Shown here: piece by piece, positions 1 to 7,303 of the stretch
How positions within the stretch are numbered: the stretch's first letter is position 1
Layout of the letters: every line of letters starts with the position of its first letter
Source: an uncultured Actinomycetes bacterium
GTDB lineage: Bacteria; Actinomycetota; Thermoleophilia; Solirubrobacterales; Thermoleophilaceae
Direction: 5' to 3'
NCBI GenBank assembly: GCA_946481495.1
Contig: CAMLNW010000023.1
Location: forward strand, 1-17,578
Length of the DNA: 17,578 nucleotides
Program-made: the position numbers and the translations under genes
The notes under the pieces: generated by a model
What the model was told of the DNA's origin: nothing
The model's database searches: none
What the model saw: only the letters and a program-made list of their open reading frames with translations

Positions 1-45
1 CCGGAGCCGATCGCGGCGCCCGGCATCGATCGCCTCGCCGCCTGA
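1..45 (+). CDS. 3' end of an upstream gene (partial)
   Basis: From base 1 an open frame encodes PEPIAAPGIDRLAA and stops at TGA 43-45. It lies just upstream of the ABC transporter gene on the same strand. Fourteen codons are too few to identify a family, and it could be a chance open frame. Confidence 0.3.
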   Translation, partial: PEPIAAPGIDRLAA

Positions 46-57
46 TTCACTGGCCGA

Positions 58-87
58 TTACTTCTGCACTCCGCGCCGGTCTATACG
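58..87 (+). promoter_or_regulatory. Weak candidate promoter for the ABC operon
   Basis: A TATACG box at 82-87 resembles a -10 element, with a poor -35 match (TTACTT, 58-63) 18 nt upstream. It would start transcription about 16 nt before the ATG at 111. No clear ribosome binding site precedes that ATG, so both the promoter and the start are tentative. Confidence 0.25.
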
Positions 88-110
88 GTGACTGGTTCGC
101 ATTCGAGTAG

Positions 111-1118
111 ATGGGATTGGGATTGAGTACCCCCGCGATCCTCGCTGAGGATCTACACAAGTCATTCGGTGAGACGCAGGCGCTGTGCGGCCTGAGCTTC
201 GCCGCCGAGGAGGGCACCGTGCTGGGCGTGCTGGGGCCGAACGGCGCCGGCAAGACGACCGCCGTGCGGATTCTCACGACGCTGTTGGACCCCGACTCGG
301 GCCGCGCCACGGTTGCCGGTCTCGACGTCGTCGACGATGCGGTCGAGCTGCGCTCGCGGATCGGGCTCGCCGGCCAGTATGCGGCAGTAGACGAGAACCT
401 GACCGGCAAGGAGAACCTCGAGATGGTCGGGCGGCTCTACCACCTCGGCCGTGACGTCTCGCGCACGCGCGCCGACGAGCTGCTCGAGCAGTTCGACCTC
501 GTCGACGCGGCGAAGCGCCCGGCGAAGACCTACTCGGGCGGCATGCGGCGCAAGCTCGACCTCGCCGCCGCGCTCGTTGCTCGCCCGCCGGTGCTGTTCC
601 TCGACGAGCCGACGACCGGGCTCGACCCGCGCGGTCGGATCTCGATGTGGGAGACGATCGAGGGGATGACGGCGGCAGGCACGACCGTGCTGCTGACGAC
701 GCAGTACCTCGACGAGGCCGACCGGCTCGCCGACCGGATCGTCGTGATCGACCACGGCAGCGCGATCGCCGAGGGAACCGCCGACGAGCTGAAGGACCGC
801 GTCGGCGGCGAGCGGCTCGAGGTCCAGCTCGAGGAGGGCGCCAGCGTCGAGCGGGCGATCTCCGCGCTCGCGTTCGTCTCCGACGATCCGCCGACCGCCG
901 ACGACGGCTGGGTGCGCGCGTCGGTGCGCAAGCGCGGCGGTCGGGCGATCGCCGAAGCGGTGCGGCGGCTCGACGAGGAGAACGTCGGCATCCAGGACGT
1001 CGCCCTGCGGCGGCCGACGCTCGACGACGTGTTCATCTCGCTCACCGGCCACAGCGCCGAGGACGGTTCCGAGAGCGACGACGAGACGGCCCCGGTGGCC
1101 GAGGAGGTAGGCGCATGA
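111..1118 (+). CDS. ABC transporter ATP-binding protein, DrrA/daunorubicin-resistance type
   Basis: This 335-residue protein is the nucleotide-binding subunit of a drug or lipid exporter. Visible motifs are Walker A GPNGAGKTT (residues 42-50), signature YSGGMRRKLDLA (141-152) and Walker B VLFLDEPTTGLD (161-172). The position of the usual H-loop histidine is glutamine (TTQYLDEAD, Q198), which is characteristic of the DrrA subfamily rather than a defect. The last ~100 residues match the DUF4162-type C-terminal domain of this family, ending in an acidic tail. The stop codon overlaps the start of the permease gene (ATGA), so the two are translationally coupled. The substrate cannot be read from the sequence. 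A TTG at 123 is an alternative start. Confidence 0.93.
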   Translation: MGLGLSTPAILAEDLHKSFGETQALCGLSFAAEEGTVLGVLGPNGAGKTTAVRILTTLLDPDSGRATVAGLDVVDDAVELRSRIGLAGQYAAVDENLTGKENLEMVGRLYHLGRDVSRTRADELLEQFDLVDAAKRPAKTYSGGMRRKLDLAAALVARPPVLFLDEPTTGLDPRGRISMWETIEGMTAAGTTVLLTTQYLDEADRLADRIVVIDHGSAIAEGTADELKDRVGGERLEVQLEEGASVERAISALAFVSDDPPTADDGWVRASVRKRGGRAIAEAVRRLDEENVGIQDVALRRPTLDDVFISLTGHSAEDGSESDDETAPVAEEVGA

Positions 1119-1885
1119 GCGCGCTAGCGATGGCGGCTTCGGACACGGTCGTCCTGGCCAGCCGCAACCTGAAGCGGATCCCGCGTCAGCCCGACCTGCT
1201 GATCGCCTACACGGTCCAGCCGATCATGTTCGTGCTGCTGTTCGTGTACGTCTTCGGCGGCGCGATCGTCACGCCCGGGTTCGACTACGTCGACTTCCTG
1301 ATGCCGGGGATCATCGTCCAGTCGATCGCCTTCGGTGGATTCGTGACCGCGCTCGGTCTGTCCGAGGACGTTCAGAAGGGACTGATCGATCGCTTCCGCT
1401 CGCTGCCGATGTCGCGCTCCGCGGTGCTCGCCGGGCGGACGTTCTCCGACATCCCGCTCAACCTGCTGTCGCTGTTCGTGCTGCTGGCCGTCGGGATCCT
1501 CGCCGGCTTCAGCTTCGACTCCGACATCGGGAAGATCCTGCTCGGGGTCGTGCTGCTGCTGCTGTTCGGCTACGCGTTCTCGTGGATCTTCGCGCTGATC
1601 GGGCTGTTCTCGTCGTCGCCGGAGACCGCGAACTCGATCGGCTTCACGGCGATCTTCCCGCTGACGTTCGCTTCGTCGGCGTTCGTGCCGGTGGCGTCGA
1701 TGCCGGACGGGCTGAAGCAGTTCGCCGAGGTCAACCCGATCACGACGGTGGTCGACGCGGTCCGCCACCTCTGGCTCTCGACGCCGGCGCACTCCGACGT
1801 CTGGATGTCGTTCGTCTGGTGCGTGGTGCTGATCGCGATCTTCGCCCCGCTCGCCGTGCGGCGCTACCGGGTGGTGAGCGTCTGA
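1115..1885 (+). CDS. ABC-2 type permease, DrrB family
   Basis: This 256-residue membrane protein has about six hydrophobic segments and is the transmembrane partner of the preceding ATPase. The cytoplasmic-loop motif SEDVQKGLIDRFRSLPMSR is the hallmark of DrrB-like ABC-2 permeases (EDxxxGxxDRFRSLPM). The start ATG at 1115 overlaps the upstream TGA by 4 nt, which fixes the start and implies a fixed-ratio complex of two ATPases and two permeases. The last residues (RRYRVVSV) form a short basic cytoplasmic tail. Such pairs export anthracyclines, other antibiotics or lipids; the actual substrate here is unknown. Confidence 0.92.
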   Translation: MSALAMAASDTVVLASRNLKRIPRQPDLLIAYTVQPIMFVLLFVYVFGGAIVTPGFDYVDFLMPGIIVQSIAFGGFVTALGLSEDVQKGLIDRFRSLPMSRSAVLAGRTFSDIPLNLLSLFVLLAVGILAGFSFDSDIGKILLGVVLLLLFGYAFSWIFALIGLFSSSPETANSIGFTAIFPLTFASSAFVPVASMPDGLKQFAEVNPITTVVDAVRHLWLSTPAHSDVWMSFVWCVVLIAIFAPLAVRRYRVVSV

Positions 1886-1917
1886 GCGGGGTCGGCGACG
1901 TTCCGCCCGCTCCGCGC

Positions 1918-2457
1918 GTGACCTCCTCGCGCACCGTCTACGAGAACAAGTGGATGCGGCTGCGCGAGGACCGCTTCGTGCGCGCGGACGGGTCGGAGGG
2001 TCTGTACGCCGTCGTCGACAAGGCCCCGGCGACGGCGGTGATCGCGATCGACGGCGACGAGACGGTGCTCGTCGAGCAGTTCCGCCACCCGGTCGGCGCG
2101 CGGTTCTGGGAGCTGCCGCAGGGGGCGTGGGACGGGGAGGATCAGCCCGATCCCGAGCAACTCGCGCGCGGCGAGCTCGCCGAGGAGACCGGGCTGCGCG
2201 CCGGATCAATGGAGAAGTTGGGCCGGCTTTTCTTCGCCTACGGAATCACCGGCCAGCCGTTCGACGTCTGGCTGGCGACCGACCTGACGCAGGGCGAGCA
2301 GGCGCTCGAGCCGGAGGAGGAGGGGCTGCGCGTCGGTAGGTTCCCGCTCGCGCGCGTGGAGCAGATGATCGTCGACGGGACGATTGCCGATTCGGCGACG
2401 GTGGCGGCGTTCGGGCTGCTGCGACTGCGCCGGCCGGAGCTGCTGCCGATGCGGTGA
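1918..2457 (+). CDS. NUDIX hydrolase, ADP-ribose/ADP-sugar pyrophosphatase-like
   Basis: This cytosolic hydrolase of about 179 residues probably cleaves nucleoside diphosphates linked to a sugar or similar group. The N-terminal strand (SRTVYENKWMRLREDRF), the FRHPVGARFWELPQG segment and the box ending ARGELAEETGL are typical of the ADPRase-like NUDIX group. The box departs from the canonical pattern: the arginine before the first catalytic glutamate is glycine and the spacing is about two residues longer. I recall relatives with the same ARGEL form, so this is probably a subfamily trait. The GTG at 1918 is chosen because it leaves the usual short leader before SRTVYEN; there is no good Shine-Dalgarno site, and ATG 1954 is an alternative. 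It lies 32 nt after the permease stop and probably belongs to the same transcript. Confidence 0.85.
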   Translation: MTSSRTVYENKWMRLREDRFVRADGSEGLYAVVDKAPATAVIAIDGDETVLVEQFRHPVGARFWELPQGAWDGEDQPDPEQLARGELAEETGLRAGSMEKLGRLFFAYGITGQPFDVWLATDLTQGEQALEPEEEGLRVGRFPLARVEQMIVDGTIADSATVAAFGLLRLRRPELLPMR

Positions 2458-2477
2458 CGGACGCGGCTGCGCGTCCG
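2458..2477 (+). terminator. Hairpin immediately after the NUDIX stop codon
   Basis: Bases 2458-2465 (CGGACGCG) pair perfectly with 2470-2477 (CGCGTCCG) around a GCTG tetraloop. The hairpin begins the base after the TGA. It lacks a following T-run, so it may be a non-canonical terminator of the ABC-NUDIX transcript or an mRNA stabiliser. A leaderless promoter starts 5 nt further on, consistent with a transcription boundary here. Confidence 0.45.
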
Positions 2478-2481
2478 GGTC

Positions 2482-2487
2482 TAGTGT
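2482..2487 (+). promoter_or_regulatory. Leaderless-type -10 box (TAGTGT) for the AbrB-family gene
   Basis: TAGTGT fits the actinobacterial -10 consensus TANNNT and ends 7 nt before the GTG at 2495, so transcription would start at or next to the start codon. No Shine-Dalgarno site lies upstream of that GTG. The same geometry recurs upstream of 14307 and 17325. Confidence 0.5.
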
Positions 2488-2494
2488 CGGCGCG

Positions 2495-3577
2495 GTGAGC
2501 GTCGCGCCGTCACCACGTCCCACGCGCTGGCGGATGCTCGCGCCGCTGCTGCCGGTGGGTCTCGTCACGTTCGCGCTAGGCACGCTGCTCGACGTCGCCG
2601 GTCTCGACAGCGCGTTCCTATTCGCGGCGCTGCTCGTCGGGCTGGTCGTGGCGCTGCTGTTGCCGGGCAGCCGCACGACGATCCCGCGCCGCTGGTTCAT
2701 CGCCGCTCAGGCGACGCTCGGCGTGATGCTCGGCACGTTCATCGAGTCGTCGTCGCTCTCGTCGCTGGCCGACGATTGGCTGCCGGTGGCGGTGGTGAGC
2801 GTCGGGACGCTGGTGCTCAGCATCGCCGCTGGGCTGGTGCTGACGCGGACGACCGAGCTCGACGCGCCGACGGGCGCACTCGGGATGGTCGCCGGTGGCG
2901 CGTCGGGGATCGTCGCGATGGCCGACGAGCTCGGGGCCGACGCGCGGCTGGTGGCGTTCATGCAGTACCTGCGCGTGCTGGTCGTGGTGCTGTCGATCCC
3001 GATCGTCGTGGCGCTTGGCTTTCCGACGGCCGGGGGCGGAGGCGGGCCGGACGACGGCCCGCTGCTCGCCGGGCTGAGCGACTGGCTGCTGACGATCGGC
3101 GTGGCGGTGGTCGGCGCCTGGGCGGGGCGGCTGACCAAGCTACCGGCGGCGACGCTGCTCGGCCCGCTGCTACTCGCTGGCGCGATCACCCTGGCTTGGC
3201 CTGACGCGCTCGACGTGCCGCCGCTGGCGCGCGAGCTTGCGTTCGCGTTGATCGGGCTCGAGGTCGGCTTGCGCTTCACGGCCGAGACGCTGCGCGCGAT
3301 GGGCCGGCTGCTCGTGCCGGTGATCGTCGCGATCCTCGCGCTGATGGCCGGCTCGTTCCTGTTCGCGCTCGGCCTGAGCGCTACCACCTCGGCGAGCCTG
3401 CTCGAGGCCTACCTGGCGACGACGCCCGGCGGTCTCTACGCGGTGCTCGCCGTGGCGTTCGGCGCGGGCGCCGACACGACGTTCGTGGTGGCGGTCCAGA
3501 CCCTGCGTCTCCTGTCGCTGGTGATCTTGGCGCCATTCGTGGTTCGATGGGTCGTTCGCCGGGTAGCTCGGGCGTGA
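2495..3577 (+). CDS. AbrB-family (PF05145-type) integral membrane protein
   Basis: This 360-residue protein has about nine to ten hydrophobic helices and two similar halves, as expected for the AbrB-duplication membrane family, often mislabelled AbrB regulator or ammonia monooxygenase. Diagnostic segments are GALGMVAGGASGIVAMADE followed by GADARLVAFMQYLRVLVVV in the first half, and LEAYLATTPGGLYAVLAVAF with FVVAVQTLRLL in the second. Family members are membrane proteins of poorly defined transport function; I cannot assign a substrate. The GTG start at 2495 is supported by the TAGTGT box 7 nt upstream and by MLAPLLPVGLVTF forming the first helix shortly after it. Confidence 0.85.
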   Translation: MSVAPSPRPTRWRMLAPLLPVGLVTFALGTLLDVAGLDSAFLFAALLVGLVVALLLPGSRTTIPRRWFIAAQATLGVMLGTFIESSSLSSLADDWLPVAVVSVGTLVLSIAAGLVLTRTTELDAPTGALGMVAGGASGIVAMADELGADARLVAFMQYLRVLVVVLSIPIVVALGFPTAGGGGGPDDGPLLAGLSDWLLTIGVAVVGAWAGRLTKLPAATLLGPLLLAGAITLAWPDALDVPPLARELAFALIGLEVGLRFTAETLRAMGRLLVPVIVAILALMAGSFLFALGLSATTSASLLEAYLATTPGGLYAVLAVAFGAGADTTFVVAVQTLRLLSLVILAPFVVRWVVRRVARA

Positions 3578-3735
3578 TGCTCAAGTCATTGCTCAAAGCC
3601 CACGCCGCCAAGCGCGGCGCGCGCATGCTCCCCGGAGGCTGGATCACTCTCGCGGCGCTGCATCCGCGCAGCCGTCGAATTGGCGCCGCCGCCGCACGCC
3701 GTGGCTGGCGTGAGATTCAGAAGCGCCGGCACTAG
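3577..3735 (+). CDS. Small basic hypothetical protein coupled to the AbrB-family gene
   Basis: A 52-residue ORF starts at an ATG that shares one base with the upstream stop (TGATG), an arrangement typical of termination-reinitiation. The product begins MLKSLLKAHAAKRGARMLPG and is rich in arginine and lysine, ending WREIQKRRH. The N-terminal part could form an amphipathic basic helix followed by a short semi-hydrophobic stretch (GGWITLAAL). I do not recognise a family. The overlap is the main support; it could be a chance ORF, since GC-rich DNA gives many. Confidence 0.4.
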   Translation: MLKSLLKAHAAKRGARMLPGGWITLAALHPRSRRIGAAAARRGWREIQKRRH

Positions 3736-3764
3736 CTGCCGACGCCTGGCGTCGAACGACCTCC

Positions 3765-4910
3765 GTGACGGCGAGCCTGCGGTCTGCCGCCGCGCGCGAG
3801 AGACTTGACGTCCTGAAGCGCTCCGACCTCCGTCCGCTCCTGCTCGACCGCGCCGCCGCTCTGCGGATTGCTGCGCCACGCATAGCGCTCGCTGCGGCGG
3901 CGGCGGGCGTCGCATGGTTCATCGCCAACGACGTACTCGACAACGAGCAGCCGTTCTTCGCGCCGATCGCGGCGCTGCTGACGCTCGGCCTGGCGGTCGA
4001 CCGCCGCGGCACGCGCGCGTGGGAGCTGGCGCTGGGCGTGGCGCTCGGCATCGGCGTCGCCGACCTGATCGTGATCGCCACCGGAACGGGCACCTGGCAG
4101 CTCGTCTTGGTCATCTGCCTCGCGATGTCCGCCGCGGTGATCGCGGGCGGCGGCGTGCTGTTGGTGAACCAGGCCGCGATCTCGGCGGTGCTCGTGACGA
4201 CGTTGCAGATGCCGCAGGGCTCCTACTCGGGCGAGCGGTTCGTAGACGCGCTAGTCGGCTGCGGGGTGGCGCTGATCGTCAACGCGCTCGTCCCGGTCAA
4301 CCCGGTGCGGCACGTGCTGCGGCAGATCGAGCCGCTGTTGGCGCGGCTGTCCGGGACGCTGGTCGACATCGCCGACGCACTGGCGGCCGGCGACCACGAC
4401 GCCGTCCAGGAGGCGCTCGAGCGTGCCCGCGACCTCGACCCGGCGGTGCGCGAGCTGCAGATCGCGGTCGGCGCGGGCCGCGAGACGACTCAGATCGCCC
4501 CGACGCGCCGTCGCGAGCGAGAGCGCGTCGAGCGGCTTGCCGCCGCCGCCCACTCAGTCGATCTCGCGATCCGCAACACGCGCGTCCTCGCCCGCGCCGC
4601 GCGCCGCGCGATCGAGCTCGACGATCGCATCCCCGAGCTGGTGACTGACGCCATCCGCGATCTCGCCGCCGCAACCCGCGGGCTAGACCGCCACCTCGCC
4701 GATCCCAAGCCCGACTCGCCCGCCGTCGATGCCGCCCTGCGCGCCTCCGCCCGAGCGACCGCGACGCTCGAGCAGACCGGGAACCTGTCGGTCAACGTGA
4801 TCGTCGGCCAGGTTCGCGCGACCGCTACCGACCTGTTGCGCGGTCTCGGCCTGTCCTCCGACGAAGCAATCGCCCGCGTCCGCTCGGCGCGCGACGAGCT
4901 GCAGATCTAG
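3765..4910 (+). CDS. FUSC-family inner membrane protein (aromatic acid exporter-like)
   Basis: This 381-residue protein has an N-terminal membrane block (about residues 30-190, roughly six helices) containing NEQPFFAPIAALLTLG and the segment from residue 81 that starts DRRGTRAWELALGVALGIG. These match the FUSC/aromatic acid exporter fold (fusaric acid resistance, YccS/AaeB relatives). The remaining 190 residues are charged, helical and predicted cytoplasmic, as usual in actinobacterial members. The family is thought to export small aromatic acids or affect envelope properties; the substrate here is unknown. GTG 3765 is 29 nt after the preceding small ORF and no strong Shine-Dalgarno site is seen. 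Confidence 0.85.
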   Translation: MTASLRSAAARERLDVLKRSDLRPLLLDRAAALRIAAPRIALAAAAAGVAWFIANDVLDNEQPFFAPIAALLTLGLAVDRRGTRAWELALGVALGIGVADLIVIATGTGTWQLVLVICLAMSAAVIAGGGVLLVNQAAISAVLVTTLQMPQGSYSGERFVDALVGCGVALIVNALVPVNPVRHVLRQIEPLLARLSGTLVDIADALAAGDHDAVQEALERARDLDPAVRELQIAVGAGRETTQIAPTRRRERERVERLAAAAHSVDLAIRNTRVLARAARRAIELDDRIPELVTDAIRDLAAATRGLDRHLADPKPDSPAVDAALRASARATATLEQTGNLSVNVIVGQVRATATDLLRGLGLSSDEAIARVRSARDELQI

Positions 4911-4921
4911 CGGGAGCGGTG

Positions 4922-5140
4922 CTACTGCTCGGGCCGGTCGGTCTTCGGAGACCCGGGCTCGCCGGGCTTCTGCTTCAGGTGGTCGGCCGCCCGCTGCGCC
5001 TTCTCCTTCGCCGTCCCCTTGCCGGTCGCGATCTCACGCAGCTTCTCCGCATCCCGCTTCAGCCCATCCGTGCCGCCCCGGCTGTCGACCACCTTCTTCG
5101 CCTGGTCCGCCGCCTGGTTCGCAAGCCGACTCCACTTCAT
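4922..5140 (-). CDS. Small charged protein, Rv0909/MT0933-type antitoxin-like
   Basis: This 72-residue protein begins MKWSRLANQAADQAKKVVDS and is rich in lysine, alanine, aspartate and glutamate, with heptad-like spacing and no hydrophobic core, then a proline-rich tail. Composition and the opening helix resemble the small actinobacterial antitoxin-like family of Rv0909 (PF14013), but I see no toxin gene beside it and the resemblance is weak; a stress-related CsbD-like protein is an alternative. The start at 5140 is fixed by a good Shine-Dalgarno site (GGAAAGG, about 6 nt upstream on the minus strand) rather than the longer open frame reaching 5182. Its 3' end is 11 bp from the convergent FUSC gene. 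Confidence 0.6.
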   Translation of the reverse strand: MKWSRLANQAADQAKKVVDSRGGTDGLKRDAEKLREIATGKGTAKEKAQRAADHLKQKPGEPGSPKTDRPEQ

Positions 5141-5165
5141 CTCAATCCTTTCCTCGGGACCCTCC

Positions 5166-5171
5166 AGGTTA
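5166..5171 (-). promoter_or_regulatory. Candidate -10 box (TAACCT) for the small antitoxin-like gene
   Basis: On the minus strand TAACCT fits TANNNT and would start transcription roughly 18 nt upstream of the ATG at 5140, leaving room for the GGAAAGG ribosome binding site. It is back-to-back with the tRNA promoter box. Confidence 0.35.
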
Positions 5172-5201
5172 GGCCCATCCACACCACATCCCCGATCCGC
5201 C

Positions 5202-5207
5202 TAGAAT
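5202..5207 (+). promoter_or_regulatory. Candidate -10 box (TAGAAT) of the tRNA-Arg gene
   Basis: TAGAAT differs from TATAAT at one position and ends 27 nt before the mature tRNA 5' end, a normal leader length for a tRNA precursor. The -35 region (around 5179-5184) is not a good match. When the island is integrated, this is the nearest upstream promoter for the MNT gene that begins at 5313. Confidence 0.5.
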
Positions 5208-5234
5208 GGCCTGCCGGCCCCTCCAGGGCCACTT

Positions 5235-5308
<74 letters not shown>

Positions 5309-5312
5309 CTTC

Positions 5313-5633
5313 GTGCTTTCAGAGGCGACCATCCAGAAGGCTGGGAAGGCCCTCGCTGATGAGGCCGGCGGTTCTGCGCGTGTGATCCTTTTCGGATCGC
5401 ACGTCCGCGGGGAGGCGGACAATCGAAGCGACTTGGATTTCCTTGTGGTTGAGCCCGATGTCGATGATCGATTTGCCGAGGCCGCTCGGCTGATGGGGGT
5501 AGTAGGCCGACTTGGCGTCCCGGCCGACGTGGTCGTAGTGAGCGAGGACTACGCTCGCGAGTGGGGCGCAGTCCAGGGCTCGATGATTCACGAGGCTATG
5601 ACTCAGGGGCGCGTCGTTGTCAACTCCGCCTGA
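5313..5633 (+). CDS. MNT-type nucleotidyltransferase, antitoxin of an MntA/HepT-like pair
   Basis: This 106-residue protein belongs to the minimal nucleotidyltransferase superfamily. The catalytic pattern GSx10DxD is present as [15 protein letters not shown], preceded by the strand ARVILF, with a later aspartate in the PADVVVV strand as the probable third metal ligand. In characterised MntA/HepT (type VII) systems this enzyme neutralises the HEPN RNase by transferring AMP to it; that function is inferred here from family and neighbour. GTG 5313 gives the usual MLSEAT-like N-terminus and lies only 4 nt after the tRNA, so there is no room for its own promoter while integrated. The stop overlaps the HEPN reading frame, whose TTG start lies 17 nt upstream of the end of this gene. 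Confidence 0.85.
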   Translation: MLSEATIQKAGKALADEAGGSARVILFGSHVRGEADNRSDLDFLVVEPDVDDRFAEAARLMGVVGRLGVPADVVVVSEDYAREWGAVQGSMIHEAMTQGRVVVNSA

Positions 5634-6029
5634 GCCACCCGACCTTGCGCTCCTGTTGAGCCGTAAGGCGGCAGGGGATGAGGACGTGGTGCGCCGGCTA
5701 ATCGACATTCCCGAGGTTATGGACGAGACGCTTGGCTTCCATGCGCAGCAGGCGTCGAGAAGCTGATTAAGGCTGTCCTCGTTCGCAACGGCGTCGCCTA
5801 CGACCGCACGCACAACATTGCCTACCTACTGACGCTGCTGGACGGGGCCGGAGTGGAAGCCCCGGCGGGAGTTCGTCAGGAAGACCTGATCGCTCTCTCG
5901 CCATGGGCCGTCCAGTTTCGCTACGACGACGAGACCCACGCGGTGCTCGATCGTCCTGCCACTCACCGCGCAGTTGACAAGACGCGAGCATGGGCCGATG
6001 CCCAGCTCGATGAAGCACTACCTCGGTAG
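5617..6029 (+). pseudogene. HEPN-domain toxin gene (HepT-like) broken by a 1-nt deletion
   Basis: The first frame (5617-5766) encodes [20 protein letters not shown]...GFHAQQA and then meets TGA at 5764. The +1-shifted frame continues from 5757 with EKLIKAVLVRNGVAYDRTHN and runs to TAG 6027-6029. Restoring one G after 5754 gives the hallmark HEPN string FHAQQAVEK and a protein of about 137 residues, including RTHN and the late motif FRYDDETH (an Rx5H candidate for the RNase site). The TTG start is supported by AGGGG at 5605-5609, 7 nt upstream, and overlaps the MNT gene. Either the toxin is inactivated, or this is a sequencing error or programmed shift; no slippery sequence is evident. Confidence 0.8.
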
Positions 6030-6095
6030 TCGCCGTCGAGCAGTTCCGCAGGGCGGATCGGATGCTGGGCGATTCTGAATCCGCAGCCTGTCGGG

Positions 6096-6326
6096 ATGGG
6101 ACAGTGGAATGGCAGGTCGGATATGGCGGTGCTAGTTGCTCAGCAGCTGCTTCAACTCCCTCGCGACAATGTCGAAAGGGCTCTCAAGGAGCTTCTTATT
6201 CGCCAGCACAACAGCAACATCCCCACACAGAATCGCGATGAGTTCATCGGGCTTTGCCAGCGGATGAGCGACGACCTACTTGGCTTTCAACGAATCCTTG
6301 ACGCCGATGTCCGCGAGGCTAGATGA
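6096..6326 (+). CDS. Hypothetical small protein in the island
   Basis: A 76-residue ORF. A second ATG at 6123 (67 residues, starting MAVLVAQQLLQLPRDNVERA) is an equally good or better start because AGGTCGG lies just upstream of it. The product is predicted mostly helical with amphipathic segments and no membrane span. Its codon use is less GC-rich than in the flanking chromosome, which suggests transfer. I do not recognise a family. Its stop overlaps the next tiny ORF as ATGA. Confidence 0.55.
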   Translation: MGQWNGRSDMAVLVAQQLLQLPRDNVERALKELLIRQHNSNIPTQNRDEFIGLCQRMSDDLLGFQRILDADVREAR

Positions 6327-6433
6327 GGCTGACGTGGCCGAACGGGATGCGGGTCTCACAACGGGGCGAGGCGATCGCGCTGCTCGAATGGATGGAGGCG
6401 ATGAGTCGCGCTGACGGCGCTGACGGCGGGTAG
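6323..6433 (+). CDS. Tiny hypothetical ORF coupled to the preceding gene
   Basis: A 36-residue ORF begins with an ATG overlapping the upstream TGA by 4 nt. It encodes MRLTWPNGMRVSQRGEAIAL followed by LEWMEAMSRADGADGG. The overlap suggests translational coupling and a two-gene unit, but a coding origin is not certain at this length. No family is recognised. Confidence 0.35.
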   Translation: MRLTWPNGMRVSQRGEAIALLEWMEAMSRADGADGG

Positions 6434-6473
6434 CGGTCCAGACGCCGTCGTACGGCGGCGCAATGATCCGCGA

Positions 6474-7229
6474 GTGGGAACGACCATCAAGCTAGGTCCA
6501 AGCACCGGCGGCGGGGACGGCTATCGCAACGACTTTCTGCTCGAGCGCGATCTGAAGTCACCGATCACGGTTGACGCCTCCGAGCTCGGGCCAACCCATC
6601 CGATGTTCTTGATTCGGCTGCGACTGTTCGTCGACTGGCATCTCGCTGCCGGCCATGCGGTGTCTGTGACCTCGCCCAGCGATCCCGCGGTTGCGCAACA
6701 CCTCGCCGACATGCGCATCGCCGAAGGCTTGCCGAGCGGCATATTCGGCCCCCTCCCATCGGCACGCTCGGAGGCGGCGGCGGTGTTGGATCTTCGGCGG
6801 CTGTCCAGCTACCACGCGATCCTTCACGGCGATAGCGAGTTGGGTGCCTATGTTGCCGCGGATCGTCTGGACTACCCGCAGCCAACCTTTCGGCTGGCGA
6901 TCGCAGATCTGGGAATCGGAATTCCCGAGCACATCCGGGCACAGCACCCCGAGTGGCAAGACGACTCAGGCGCCATTGGTCGAGTCCTGGATCGGGGCGT
7001 GACGGGTACTGGCGACCGAATGCGTGGCAATGGCTACGCCGAGGTTCTCGACCAGGCGCATGGCGCGCAGTTGCGCCGCGCGATGTCGGCTCTGACGCTC
7101 GACGTCCGCTCGGCGAAGGGGCACGTGCGGGTTCGCCTGGTCGACGAGGCGGTGATCGTCGATCCCGTGGAGGTCACGCGACCTCGGCGTGGGACCTGGA
7201 TCAGCTATGACGTTGTCTCGGTCGAGTGA
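6474..7229 (+). CDS. GHKL (HATPase_c)-fold protein with atypical N-box
   Basis: This 251-residue protein has an N-terminal domain (about 1-90) I cannot name and a C-terminal Bergerat-fold ATPase domain. The G1 motif is ADLGIGI (D145, G147, G149) and the glycine-rich lid is GVTGTGDRMRGNGYAEV (175-191), both as in SpoIIAB/RsbW-like kinases and GHKL partners of STAS proteins. The N-box is abnormal: the helix expected to carry the metal-binding asparagine reads SSYHAILHGDSELGAYVAA (111-129), with His114 where I would align Asn. ATP hydrolysis may therefore be altered or lost. The GTG start at 6474 is the only in-frame option near the domain start and lacks a clear Shine-Dalgarno site. A STAS-like gene follows after 74 nt. 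Confidence 0.75.
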   Translation: MGTTIKLGPSTGGGDGYRNDFLLERDLKSPITVDASELGPTHPMFLIRLRLFVDWHLAAGHAVSVTSPSDPAVAQHLADMRIAEGLPSGIFGPLPSARSEAAAVLDLRRLSSYHAILHGDSELGAYVAADRLDYPQPTFRLAIADLGIGIPEHIRAQHPEWQDDSGAIGRVLDRGVTGTGDRMRGNGYAEVLDQAHGAQLRRAMSALTLDVRSAKGHVRVRLVDEAVIVDPVEVTRPRRGTWISYDVVSVE

Positions 7230-7303
7230 TTAAGTCGGACGGTGTCCGTGAGAGGCGATATCGTCGGCAGGCAGATGTGGTCAAGCGAGCCTGAGGAGCG
7301 GAG

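Noticed and set aside
647..1114. Upstream extension of the permease frame to 647
   Set aside because: The extension is Arg/Asp-rich readthrough inside the ATPase gene; the permease family starts near ATG 1115 with a 4-nt overlap.
111..1118. Missing H-loop histidine in the ABC ATPase (Gln198)
   Set aside because: TTQYLDEAD is the standard form in DrrA-type proteins.
1918..2457. NUDIX box with glycine in place of the usual arginine and altered spacing
   Set aside because: The ARGELAEETG form occurs, as far as I recall, in a normal NUDIX subfamily, so it is not good evidence of a broken or new enzyme.
5754..5757. Programmed frameshift in the HEPN gene
   Set aside because: No slippery heptamer, internal Shine-Dalgarno-like stimulator or downstream hairpin stands out at the site, so a plain deletion or sequencing error is simpler.
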